DNA from: Drechmeria coniospora
Taxonomy: Eukaryota; Ascomycota; Sordariomycetes; Hypocreales; Ophiocordycipitaceae
Reading direction: 5' to 3'
Assembly: GCF_001625195.1 (NCBI RefSeq)
Contig: NC_054389.1
Location: forward strand, 10,598,520 to 10,662,519
DNA length: 64,000 nt
Of the stretch, positions 53,286 to 64,000 are shown piece after piece (position 1 is the stretch's first letter; each line of letters opens with the position of its first letter). The position numbers were made by a program, and so were the translations under genes. Under the pieces are notes generated by a model. It was not told the origin of the DNA, made no database searches, and saw only the letters and a program-made list of their open reading frames with translations.

Positions 53286-54217
53286 ACATACTGTACTTAG
53301 TTTCGTCGTCTCCCATCGTTCGCACTGTGGCCATGCCTTTTTGATCGCCAGCAGCCCACTTCGTTTGAGGTAGCCTGCCAATGGACTTGCTGGCGCGCTG
53401 CCCAGTGCTGCGAGAATCTCAAATGCATATTGATACTGTACTTGTATGGTGAGTCATCAAGTCACAGCGTCCAGCCGGCAAAATTTCCGGCGAATTCCAC
53501 CTTCAAGCCCTGTCTTGATTATGTCAATCATCAACACGAACACTGAAAAACATCGCGTGAGACATAGCATGCTATTAATCGCCCTCAGTCGTCATGTTCT
53601 TGAATCGCGTGCACTCCTACCTGGCTTGGGAAATGTTTGAACGATACGAGGCATCGGATAAAAAGTGTATAAAATTCGACCGGATGCAGCTGTTACCCAT
53701 CATGGGACTTGGAAATCACCAGTCATGGTACGAGTGGCTATTCAATAAGTAGTATTAGTGGATGATCGGCTGACACGGAGTGCTCCGAACGCATGCGGGC
53801 AACCCCACTCGAGACACGTCCAGTTATCTCGGCCTACCCTGTACTGCCACCTCTGTTGATGCTTCATCGGAACTCGAAGATTGTCGGGTGGTTGCGTTGC
53901 ATTCCGATGCGTATGTTATAATTGCGCGGACATGTGTTAACCATGTCGCATCCAGCTGCCTTGATGATGTCGACTCCCTGTGAACACCGATACGCGTTCT
54001 CAAAACGGGAACCTGTTCTGGCCGCGCACCCGACAATGTGACGCAAATCAGTTCTCGGGAACGAGGTGTTGTAAATGTATACCACAGGCAAGTCAAGCCT
54101 TGCTAAATGCCATTACTGCGAGCCAGACTCCGACTGCCCGACTCGATTTTACCAACACAGCGGAAAATGCAGCTCCAGCTCATGTAAAGATGTTGAAAGC
54201 CCCCCAAAGCCCTCTCT

Positions 54218-56573
54218 CTATGCAACAACCTCCTCGCTCTCCTCCAACACGTCCTCGACGATTTCCTCAATCACCCGATCCGCTTGCGCGTCTGCCCCGG
54301 AGCCCTGCATCTCCTTCGTCTTGGCTTCCAGCAAGGCAGCATGCGGGTCGCTCGGCAGACCGAGGGCAGCCCGATCCTCGGCAAGATCCTGGTCCACCTC
54401 GGCGCGCCACGCGTACCACTCCTGCAGTATGGTACGGCGAGCCTCGACCACGGCAAGGTCGGCCGTAGCGCCACGGTCGGCATCTTCCTGCTCGAACACG
54501 CGGCTGTACTCGCGCAGGTTCTTGCGAATCTGCTTCTGCTCATCCTTGCTCAAGAGTGTCGGGGGCCGCGGCCGCCACTGGAACTGCTTGAACTTCTCCA
54601 CCGGCTCCTCCCGGAGGGCCTCGCCCCTGAAGTCGTAGATGTGGTAGCCGTTTTCCATCTGCCGTTCGTCAGCAAGCACGCACGTGTCGCGCGCGGGGTT
54701 CAAGACGTACCGAATGCTTCCAGGCCGATGCCCACGTGGCCACGAAGCGACCGGAAGGATCCCACTCGACGTCCGTCACGCCGTAGTGGTCGGCCGTGTT
54801 CATCAGCTGCAGGTTTGCCGTCAGGTCCTTGTCCGACTCCGGCTTCTCGCCCTCGAAGTCGAGGTCGAAGAAGTCGAGATCGGAGCTCTGCTGGTTGGCT
54901 ATCGTGGCGATGACGACGAAGCGACCCCTCGGTGACCAGTAGATGGCGTTGCTGTTCTTCTTGTCCAGCGTGCGGAGGTGCTTGAAGTTGCCGGCCACGG
55001 CCCCCTTGTTCTTCTCGGGGCAGAAGAAGGCGACGGCCGTCTTGGGGGGAACGGCCGTCGCACCGACGGGCTCCGTCGTGGTGATGATGGCGAATCGGTC
55101 ACCCTTGGGCTCCCACGCGAAGTTGATGACCGTGTCCTTAATGGTGTCGACAACCTCGACAGGGACGCCCTTCTCCTTGACGCGGAAGATCTCCAGCGTC
55201 GTGGCCTGGGACTTCTTCGACTTGGAGTGGCGGTCGACCTTGACGCAGAGGTAGGCGGCCTCGGATTGCCAGTGGAGCTTGACGTCACTCACGCTGAAGA
55301 GGTTGAGCGAGCGGACGATCTCCTTGGACGGGATGCTCATCAGGCCAACCTTGGCAGGGTTGCTCCCAAGCTCGGGCGTCCAGAAGCAGATGAGCTGCTC
55401 GTACGTCTTGACCCCGTCGCGCTGCGGCGTTGCCGGGGCCCAGTCGAAATCCATGACACCCTCGATCTTGATGCTGGTCTTGTCGACGAGGTTCATCTTC
55501 GGCAGCTCGTAGACGGAGATGGACGACCCCTGCGTCAGGCGAGCGACATACTTGTCATCGGCTGACCACTTGAAGGCGGGCCACTGCAGCTTGGGCTGGG
55601 GCTTGCCCTCCTCGACCTTGGGGGGATCAAGGTTGGCGAAGGATCGGAGGGGCGTGCCGGTGGCAATGTCCCAGATGACGTAGTTCTTGCCGTCGTCGTC
55701 TATCGACAGGGCCGGGTGGCCGCCATCGGGAATCGAGATCGGCCTGTTAGACCAGGTCACGAGGTAGTTTTCGTGTGGAGAGAAGGCGACGAGGTTGACA
55801 TAGGGATGGGCGAATCGAGCTTGCCTGGACCATGACTGGCCGCCCCAGAGCTGGACACCTTGGGCGTGGATCGAGGTCAAGTAGGTGCCGAGGGGCGACC
55901 ATTGAAGGAAGGTTTCTGTCCAGTGCTGGCGGTCGACAACGTTCTCGGGCTGGTCCCGCTCGTTGTTCCAGTAGACGCCAACATTATCGCCACGGTACAT
56001 GACGAACTGGTCACGGCCACGGCCGGCAGGGTCCTTGAGCCACCATCGATGGTGCTCCTTCTCGGCAAACTCGTCGATGTGAGGGGGTTGATAGTTCTCG
56101 TCGACGCGGCCCTCCCCGCCGTAGCGCTCAATGTCATTCATCTTGTTCACCCGGAGGGTGTGCTTCTTGTCGAGGGGCACCATGTCGAGCTGGCGGGTGG
56201 CAGCGGCGGCCTCGGCGGCAGAGGAGAACTCAACAAAGGCGAACCTGCAGCGCGTGCGTTAGCGACGTGACGCGGCGCGGGAACGGAGCCTCAAGACTGA
56301 CTGAAGAGAGTAGCCATCTTCACCCATGGGCATGTGCAGCGAGTCCTCGCGAGCCCTACCCACCGTGTTGAGCTTCTTCATCAAGAACTTGATCAACTTT
56401 GGCTTCTGCTCCTCGGTGACCTTGGGCAACCCATCGATGACGACGAAGGTGTCGTAGCCCATCTCCAGCTGGACCTCGAACTTCTCCCTCAAGTCGGAGA
56501 TGTCGATCTCATCCTCGTTCAGCTCGTCATCGTCGAGGTCGGCCTCGCGCAAATGGTCAAAGGACGGCGCCAT
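54218..56573 (-). CDS. prt1: Translation initiation factor eIF3 subunit b (Prt1)
   Basis: A 748-residue core eIF3 scaffold subunit. Exons: 56573-56302, 56244-54711, 54658-54218; introns are 57 nt (GTCAGT...TGCAG) and 52 nt (GTACGT...GGCAG). The N-terminus is acidic ([21 protein letters not shown]), followed by an RRM split by intron 1 ([28 protein letters not shown], then [13 protein letters not shown]). WD/beta-propeller blades fill the middle ([69 protein letters not shown]). The C-terminus has [29 protein letters not shown] and an acidic coiled tail that binds eIF3i/g. Length is normal. It shares a 510-bp divergent promoter with cct2. Confidence 0.96.
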
Positions 56574-57083
56574 GTTGGGTCGACTGCAGCGACTCTTCAA
56601 CGAAGGTCAAGGAGGGGTGGTGCCGAAAAATTGCCCCGCTTGGGCAGAGTCTGAAATCACGACGTCGTTGCTCGCCGTCGCTCGCGTCGGGGTCTCGTGG
56701 TCTCCGAGGAGCCGATCTGACTGTATGTCTGGTTCTGGTGCAGATGAACGCGCCCGTGCGAGGCCGTAGTCGAAACTGAGGGTGGGCGGGTGCAGATCTC
56801 GCGGTGCCGTCGGAGCCAGTTCCAGCACAAATTTGGTGTTCCAGTTTACACAAAGTGTGCGGCGGAGAAGCGATGTTCCTGGACCGTCGATTTTCGCTCG
56901 AGGGGCAAGTCACGTGGGCTGATTGGTGGTGGTGGGGTGGTTGATTTTGCCGCTGCGGTGCTGGCGAAGGAGGAGGGAGGTGTAAGCTCTCAGGCCTCGA
57001 CCAAGTTGACCAAGTCAGCACAAGAGACGACGAGCCAACTCGAGGGGCCATTCTTCGGGACTTCTTCCCTCTAACAAGCCATC
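56574..57083. promoter_or_regulatory. Bidirectional promoter of prt1 (eIF3b) and cct2
   Basis: 510 bases between the two start codons. A CACGTGGG box (56911-56918) is followed four bases later by an inverted CCAAT box (ATTGG, 56922-56926). Both genes are strongly expressed housekeeping genes, so a shared control region is plausible. The core elements are not otherwise marked. Confidence 0.55.
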
Positions 57084-58869
57084 ATGGTATGTCTTGCTTG
57101 CTCAGGATAGAATCCTCTTCGGCGCGAAGGTTTCCATCGCTGACCTGCCACCGCCAGTCTTTCCAGCCAACACAGATTTTCGAGGAGGGCACGACGGAGG
57201 AAAAGGGCGAGAATGCGCGTCTCGCAGCCTTTGTCGGTGCCATAGCCGTCGGCGACCTGGTGAAGAGCACGCTGGGCCCCAAGGGCATGGACAAGATTCT
57301 GCAGTCGGCGTGCGTTTGGCCCGTTGCCAATGGTGCGAGGAAGGATGGGACCGCTAACTGAGCTCGCTGCCTAGTTCCACGGGCGAAATTATGGTGACGA
57401 ACGACGGTGCTACGATTCTCAAGTCGATTGCGCTCGACAACGCGGCTGCAAAGGTCCTGGTCAACATCTCGAAGGTGCAGGATGACGAGGTCGGTGACGG
57501 AACGACATCGGTGACGGTCCTGGCCGCCGAGCTGCTGCGAGAGGCCGAGAAGCTCGTGGACCAGAAGATTCACCCTCAGACCATCATCGAGGGCTACAGA
57601 ATAGCGAGCCAAGCGGCGCTCAAAGCTCTGACAGATTCGGCCGTCGACCACAGCAAGAACGCGGAGGATTTCCGCAAGGATCTGCTATCGATCGCCCGCA
57701 CCACGCTCAGCTCCAAGGTCCTCGCGCAGGATCGGGATCATTTCGCGCAGCTCGCGTGCGACGCCGTGCTCCGACTCAAGAAGTCGTCGGACCTCAGCCA
57801 CATTCAGATCATCAAGAAGGCCGGCGGGAAACTGAGCGAGTCGTACCTCGACGAGGGGTTCATTCTGGACAAGAAGATTGGCGTCAACCAGCCGAAGCGA
57901 CTGGAGAAGGCCAAGATCCTGGTGGCAAACACATCGATGGACACGGACAAGGTCAAAATCTTTGGCGCTCGCGTCAAGGTCGGCTCCACCAACAAGCTGG
58001 CGGAGCTGGAGAAGGCGGAGAAGGACAAGATGAAGGCCAAGGTGGAGAAGATCAAGGCTCACGGCATCAACTGCTTCATCAACCGGCAGCTCATCTACAA
58101 CTGGCCGGAGCAGCTCTTCACCGACGCCGGCATCATGTCGATCGAGCACGCCGACTTTGACGGCATCGAGCGGTTAGCGCTGGTGACGGGCGGCGAGATC
58201 GCGTCCACGTTTGACCACCCCGAGCAGGTGAAGCTCGGCCAGTGCGACCTGATCGAGGAAGTCATCATCGGCGAGGACACGCTCATCAAGTTTTCCGGCG
58301 TGGCGGCGGGCGAGGCGTGCACGATCGTGCTTCGCGGCGCGACGGACCAACTGCTGGACGAGGCGGAGCGCAGCCTGCACGACGCGCTGGCGGTGCTGTC
58401 GCAGACGGTGCTGGAGCCGAGAACAACGTTGGGCGGCGGCTGCGCCGAGATGGTCATGGCCAAGGCGGTGGACGGAGCGGCGACGCGGATCGAGGGCAAG
58501 AAGCAGCTTGCGGTGACGAGCTTTGCCGTAGCGCTGCGGCAACTGCCGACGATCCTCGCCGACAACGCCGGTCTCGACTCGGGCGAGCTCGTTTCACGGC
58601 TTCGGAAGACGATATACGACGGCCTGACGACGTATGGCCTCGATCTCATGACGCCCGGCGGAGACATTGTGGACATGCGCGAACACGGCGTGATTGAAAG
58701 CTACAAGCTGAAGAGAGCGGTCGTCTCCTCCGCCAGCGAAGCGGCCGAGGTACGATTCCCTCCCCTGCAGGACGCGGCGTACGATTGACGCACTAACATT
58801 CCATTTCAGCTACTTCTCCGAGTGGACGACATTATCCGGGCGGCTCCTAGGAGACGCGACCGAATGTGA
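57084..58869 (+). CDS. cct2: CCT chaperonin subunit beta (CCT2)
   Basis: A 529-residue subunit of the TRiC/CCT chaperonin that folds actin and tubulin. Exons: 57084-57086 (ATG alone), 57158-57309, 57375-58749, 58810-58869. Intron 1 (71 nt) begins GTATGT right after the start codon and ends CGCCAG with a CGCTGAC branch site; the spliced start is [12 protein letters not shown], as in other CCT2 proteins. An ATG at 57089, inside that intron, is in frame and would give 23 extra residues if unspliced. Landmarks: [32 protein letters not shown] (ATP site), [16 protein letters not shown] with the catalytic Asp, [13 protein letters not shown], and the C-terminal [42 protein letters not shown]. Family length fits. 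Confidence 0.96.
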
Positions 58870-61762
58870 CGCGTTCGGTTTGAGGACGAGAAAAAAAAGG
58901 GGGGCCGTGGGCGGGTCGGATGGACTCTGCCGCTCACGAAACGGGCTGTAACGATACCATAGATGTGGCGAGGTATACACACAAGACAGATTCATGAAGA
59001 TGGATGGTGCCCACTCGCTCAGCCCATGGATGGATGGATACCTGCATCGTTGGAGACAATGCTGGACAGAAGGTCAGTCGTGCAAGTCGAGCAGACACGT
59101 ACTCGGACGTGTACCGGACGTGTACACGTACGCGCCCCGGATCAGGTTCGCAAGCGATATTAACGCAAGCGCTGGGCGGCGGCATTTTCGATGGACCTCG
59201 CCATATGCACAAGTAAGTACAGTACGTAAGTACTTGCTTACATGTACAGTACGGAGTAAGTACACCTACAGTACTCCGTACTAGCACGTTCATATGTAAG
59301 TAGAGCGTACGTACTCCGTACTGTACGTACAGTACTAATACTTGTACTTAGATGTGCACTAGCAACATTGCAAGTGACTACCGCTGCCTACTACTGCAAG
59401 TACTAATATTAGTTGGCACATGTAGTTAGCACCTGGCCGAGGGATGATTGGAGGTATCAGGTACCAGGGCGCCAGGGTGCTAGATGTAGTTGTATGTACT
59501 TATTGCACAGGTATGCGTAGTGGTGTACCTCAGAGGCATAAAGATTCCCAGTATCAACATGTATAGTGTACCGCGCACGTGCAGGTGGCATGTCACACGA
59601 GTAAGGTTGATAGTACTTACATATTACTCCGTAATTCTCCGTACATACTTGCGGTATTACGACTAGTACAGCACTGTAGTTCTAAGTACTTACTTACATG
59701 TACGGAGTACCTGTTGCAAATGCATCTACTTGAGTAATAACGTGCATGCTTATGGTATGTACTAGGCACATACGGAGCCCCCGTGCATGTTTGGGCACGC
59801 TGAATCATGTACGCCTTACCGTACAGAGTAGAGTACGCCGTAGCGTGATTCTAATCTGGTATATCTCATACTAGTATGGTGTCGTAGTGGCGAAGGCGCA
59901 TTTGCATTGCCATTGTTATGACTCGTTCCAGGGCTACCTGCACTGTCCGTACGCCTGCTGTACGGAGTACTCCGTTCCAAAGCGTTACACGTAGCGGTAA
60001 GCAGTGTTATTTTGGGAGGAAACTGGATCCTGCATGAAGAGGTCTGTGCGGACAAGAAGACGGAGTGTGCGAAAACATTGTTTCTGCGATGTCGACTAGC
60101 ACACTCGTCTCGTCTGTTCCTCCCGGTGCAGCGCAGAATGTCGTCCTGTTTCCTTCGTTGATGGGTCCTGCGTCAATGCCAACGACGGATGGACAAACTG
60201 ACAACAGGGAGGGGGGGTTGGTTCGTTTACTGTACAGTAATTACTCGTATAGGTCCTTGATGTACAACTAAGTGTTACAAGTACTGTACTGTACTTGTAC
60301 ACATTCATTATACCAAGTACATGTACTTCGGGCTCTGTACACCGCAGTCCTAGATGGAGGCATTAATACTTCAAACGCATTAATACTCCGTAGGCAAGTA
60401 AGTATACAAAGACGGACTTGTAGTATTCCGTACAGTACAGTATTCAACAGAGTGCAAGTATTACTCCATACTCCGTACTGGTATTAATGTTCTATATTTG
60501 AATGTAAGCACTCCGTACAGTACTCCGTACTGAAGTGTAAATACAGCAAGTAATAATTCCTCTCAAGTACGGAGTACATGTACAACGTATGGAGTACTTA
60601 CACATGAACCCGTAATGGAGGGCTCATTTAAAAGATACTCGGCCCGCCCGCCCACCGATTCCCCCCTGCCTACAGGTACTGTAAGTACGTGAAAGTACTC
60701 GTACTGTACGTCGTACCGCCCGCGTTACTACTGCCGCAGGCTTCTCTTAGTCCTCCTTAACGACAATCGTACGGGAGTACCGCAGAGTACCTGCAAAGTA
60801 CACGTACTGTACAGTACAATACTATACAAGTATTCCTAGCACGAGCAGATGTAGTTAGTTGTACAGTAATACTCCGTACTCCGTACTTTGGCGATCCTTT
60901 GTCACTCGAACACTCCGCATCCGCTCCCAGCTGTAAAAGGGGTTCCATCAGGTCCCAAAGCTCCCTCCCATCTTGGCAGATATTCCGCCGTTGTCCACCA
61001 TAACCAGCTAGGCTAACAATTCGCTGGTCGGCGCGCGTCCAGGCGTCCTCTCATCCGCCGTGGGGCCCTCTCCGCGGTCTGCTGGAGCCTATGGAGCCTG
61101 CAGGGCAATAACAAGCCGTCTCCCGCTCCGTCACAAAGACGCTCTTCCTGCTAGATTATTGGCACTAACCGCAACCGACGAACGCCATCCTCGATCCCCT
61201 CTCTCTCGCTTTTCCTCTACCTATTCATTCTCAATCTCCAGCCTGTCTTCATTCGGTCGGCTCGACCAAATAATCTAATAACAGTTTAATCCGTTCATGT
61301 CCCCTCGTTCAGCCCTCTTGGCCGCCTTCCAACTCCCCACCTCACGCACGTCTCCTTTCCAGCATCGGCTGTCCAAATTCTCGTCGGCATCATCGTCCTC
61401 GTCAGGGGCAGGCCGCAGATTCCAACCATCGCTCTTTTGCCGAAAACAATTCCCGCCGCCATCGCACCGTCGCGCCATCCCATCTCCCCTTCGTCCGCTC
61501 CCGTCGTCGTCCTTTGCATCGGTTGGCGCACGTTGGATGCTGCGCGTTGCAACTGCCACCCGGCTTCGGCAACAACTGCGTCGCACGTCTTCATCTTCGC
61601 CCCTCGCTTCTCGTCGTTTCTCGGTCCGCATTCTACCATAGGCATTTGCCGCATCGTCCCGAATCATTCCCACCCCCCACACCCAACCGCATCCCCGCCG
61701 ACCGGCCGATTTGTTCTCCGAACGGTGCCTGCAATGTGGCATCGCCTTCGTCCGCTGCAGTT
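58870..61762. repeat. Largest intergenic gap, dense GTAC palindromic words
   Basis: 2.9 kb without a supported gene. Between 59090 and 60900 the sequence is built largely from CGTACAGTACTA, AAGTACTTAC, TACGGAGTAA, TACTCCGTACTCCGTAC and CATGTACAGTAC words. From about 61030 to 61762 it becomes C/T-rich, the promoter and leader of the TBC gene. Several short frames are open but are made of these repeated words. Confidence 0.65.
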
Positions 61763-63975
61763 ATGATGCGAGAACAAGGAACGGCAATCAGCAGCGCCGT
61801 CCTCATGCGCCCCTGTTCTCCCCCGGGCATGACCACGTCCAAGAGCTCCAAGTCGTCGTCCTTTCGCTCCCTGAACAGCGACGACGGCAGCGATCTCGTC
61901 GACGCCAGCCACTTCGAAGATATTGGCCTCGACGACGCCGTCACGCTCAAGAGTTCGTCGGGCAGTCTCGCCGTCCGCACCAACCCGACGCCGCTCGCCA
62001 TCCCGTCGCCGGGTAGGAACATCGCGGCCAAACGAACGGCGAAGCCTCGACGCTCCTTCCCGAATCTGCACAGCGCCGTCTACGCGTCCAACCCGAGAAG
62101 CACGAGCGTCACGGGCCTTTCCGACCCGCGCTCCATCGTCCTCACGAAAAACCTCTCGACCTCGCTGCCCTTTGTCCCGCGCCGCCACCGGAGCACGAGC
62201 CCGGCCCAGACGCTGAACCCGCGGGTTCCGAGCAAGCCGTCGAGGCAGAGGCGCGGGAGCTGGCAGGTGAACCGCGACCGCCGAAGCCTTCAGGAGATCG
62301 AACACGACTGCGACGAGGATGACGGCGATGACATTCCCGACGGCATCATCCTTGACAACGTTCCCATCTCGCCTCGCCCCGCGAGCGAGCGGCCATCCAG
62401 CCGCGGCACCTCCTTGTCCCCCTCGCCCGATGGCGCGCCCAAGGAGCGCGTCCGAAGCGTCGGGAACGGCACCCCGCCCGTCTCCCAGGCCCACGGCTCC
62501 CTGCGGTCGCCTGCCCGGCGGGCAGAGGGCGTCGACAGGAACTCTCCGCTTCCCGCTCCCATCCGGACGCGGACCCTGAGCTGGAATGCCGCCCACGCCG
62601 AGCTGAGTGACGAGGCCAAGGCTCTGACCGAGAAGCTCGAGCAGCACGCGGACGAGGAAGTGGTGCAGCACGCCAGACGACCGACCATCCCCGGCCGGCC
62701 CAACACCTGGAACTCGAGCCAGTCCCCGCTCGATCATTTTTACGACAAGAAGGAGAGGGTCAAGTCGTCGACTCCCGAACTCCCTCCCCTGCGGCGATCC
62801 AACATCATGGTCGATCCCCTCCCCATCTCGAAGGAGAAGGAGGCGGTCCTAAGCCGCACGCGACCCTCGTGGCTGCCCCCCAAGGATCGGGCCGAGGAGA
62901 AGCGGCATCTGAAGGAGTACCAGAGGATGATGGTCGCCAGCGCCAAGGCCGACGAGCGACGCGAGGCGGCACGGCAATCGAAGACGGAGTCTCGGGACGC
63001 CAACGCCAACAGTTCGATGCATATTTGGGAAAACGACATCCTGCCGCGGTGGAACGAGGCGATCCGAGAGCGCAAGACCAGGGACTTGTGGTGGAAGGGC
63101 ATCGCCCCGCGCAGCCGAGGCGCCGTCTGGACACGGGCCGTCGGCAACGAGCTCGGCCTCTCCGGCACGACCTTCCGGACGGCCCTCGCGCGGGCCCACG
63201 ACCTCGAGGCCCGCGTCAAGACGGGCAGGGGCGACTCGGAGGATGTGAGGAGGGCCAAGTGGTTCGAGCAGATCCGGCACGACGCGGGCGACAAGACGTG
63301 GAGGGACTTGCGCATCTTTCAAATCAGCGGACCTCTTCACCAGGCGCTCGTCGACGTGCTGAGCGCCTATGCCATGTACCGGAACGACATCGGCTACGTT
63401 CTCGGCTGCAACGTGAGTGCCCCTGATCCGACGTGATGTCTCCCCACGGCGGCGGATGCTAACCGACGCCGTAGACCGTCGCCGCGCTCCTGCTCCTGAA
63501 CTTTCCCGACCCGGAAGCGGTATTCGTCACCCTTGCCAACCTCCTCAACCGACCTCTGCTCCTCTCCTTCTACACATCCGACCAAGCGGCCCAAACGGCG
63601 GCGTTCAATCTCGTGCTGCAGAAGCTGAGCCGCAGCTCGGCGGCGCTGTACAATCACCTGACGCAAACGGTGCAGGACTTGGATCCGAAGCTCTACCTCA
63701 GGGACCTGTTCGTGAGCATGTTCACGAGCTACCTCGGCGTCGACGAGGCCGCCCGGCTGTGGGACGTCTACGTCTTCGAGGGCGACCCCCTGCTTGTCCG
63801 CGCCGCTGTTGCCGTCCTCCTGTCGCACGAAATGGCGCTGCTAGGCAGCAGGACGGCCGCCGAGGTCAGGGCCGTCATGTCCAAAGCCGAGGCGAAATCA
63901 TGGACGGGCGCCGCTGGAGAGATTGGAGCGGAAGAACGCTTCATGCAGGCGGTCCGCGACGCGGGCCACCCTTGA
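61763..63975 (+). CDS. TBC-domain protein (Rab-GAP-like) with altered catalytic fingers
   Basis: A 716-residue protein. Exons: 61763-63412 and 63475-63975; the 62-nt intron (GTGAGT...CGTAG, branch GCTAAC) lies inside the TBC domain. The first 400 residues are Ser/Pro/Arg-rich and disordered. A basic helix precedes the TBC domain (about 455-700): [152 protein letters not shown]. In canonical Rab GAPs the catalytic fingers are IxxDxxR and YxQ; here the Arg place is not conserved and YxQ reads YVL. It may be a non-catalytic TBC scaffold, or use other residues. The ATG at 61763 is the only in-frame start. Confidence 0.88.
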
Positions 63976-64000
63976 GAACGCGTTCCCGTCTCGGGCATCT

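Larger units (their letters stand above)
52294..54217. other. Long intergenic gap with a hairpin element and G run
   Basis: 1.9 kb between the ire1 start and the eIF3b stop. It holds GGATG-type imperfect repeats at 52700-52775, GTAC words at 52920-53035 (TACGGAGTACTTAC, GGACGGAGTACGGAGTAAG), a 19-G run at 53174-53192, and a 95-bp hairpin at 53191-53285. Cysteine-containing frames are open on both strands at 53820-54217 but no full gene model could be built. Confidence 0.6.

Noticed and set aside
61664..62737. 357-codon minus-strand frame opposite the TBC gene
   Set aside because: Low-complexity Arg/Gly/Ala shadow of the Ser/Pro-rich coding strand; no domain.

Overview
The window is nuclear DNA of a filamentous ascomycete, most likely a sordariomycete of the Hypocreales type; the species cannot be named from sequence alone. 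The evidence is many short spliceosomal introns (45-181 nt) with GTATGT/GTAAGT-like donors and CTAAC/CTGAC branch sites, 20 to 30 percent of the window in long intergenic gaps, and a gene set that includes glucosylceramide synthase, Ire1, oxidosqualene cyclase, Spo11 and a fungal C2H2/Fungal_trans regulator. Splice sites were worked out by hand from reading frame, consensus and protein-family continuity; exon coordinates are given in each entry.

Layout, left to right. 0-5 kb: 3' end of nucleoside diphosphate kinase, a DUF1279 mitochondrial protein, an unknown secreted protein, and a GH18 protein without signal peptide. 5-15 kb: an Mmc1-like mitochondrial protein, SmD3, tRNA m1A methyltransferase Trm61, and a PAF-acetylhydrolase-like lipase. 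15-24 kb: a weak hypothetical gene, a two-finger C2H2 transcription factor, a Yar1-like ankyrin protein, and the meiotic transesterase Spo11 in seven exons. 24-36 kb: oxidosqualene cyclase Erg7, SGT1, a gamma-butyrobetaine dioxygenase-like enzyme, and tRNA-splicing endonuclease Sen2. 36-45 kb: ceramide glucosyltransferase, a previously hidden three-exon small secreted cysteine-rich protein, a haem-dependent N-demethylase-like (DUF3445) protein, and a DEK_C/SWIB protein. 45-64 kb: Hel2-type RING E3 ligase, Ire1, eIF3b and CCT2 in a divergent pair, then a TBC-domain protein.

The genes are mainly conserved housekeeping functions: translation and its quality control (eIF3b, Hel2, Yar1), RNA processing (SmD3, Sen2, Trm61), folding and the unfolded-protein response (CCT2, SGT1, Ire1), sterol and sphingolipid synthesis (Erg7, GCS) and mitochondria. 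I see no biosynthetic cluster, CRISPR, intact transposon, rRNA or tRNA gene. There are no operons; neighbours sit in divergent or convergent pairs.

The most unusual content lies between and inside genes. It includes the small secreted cysteine-rich gene found only by splicing three exons; a stop-free 96-nt intron that splits the last zinc ligand of a zinc finger; an ATG-only first exon in CCT2 backed by an in-frame ATG in the intron; a GC-AG intron; a TBC domain with both catalytic fingers altered; a 95-bp hairpin with palindromic ends next to a 19-G run; and a dispersed family of GTAC-centred palindromic words (TACGGAGTA / TACTCCGTA) that fills nearly every long intergenic gap.
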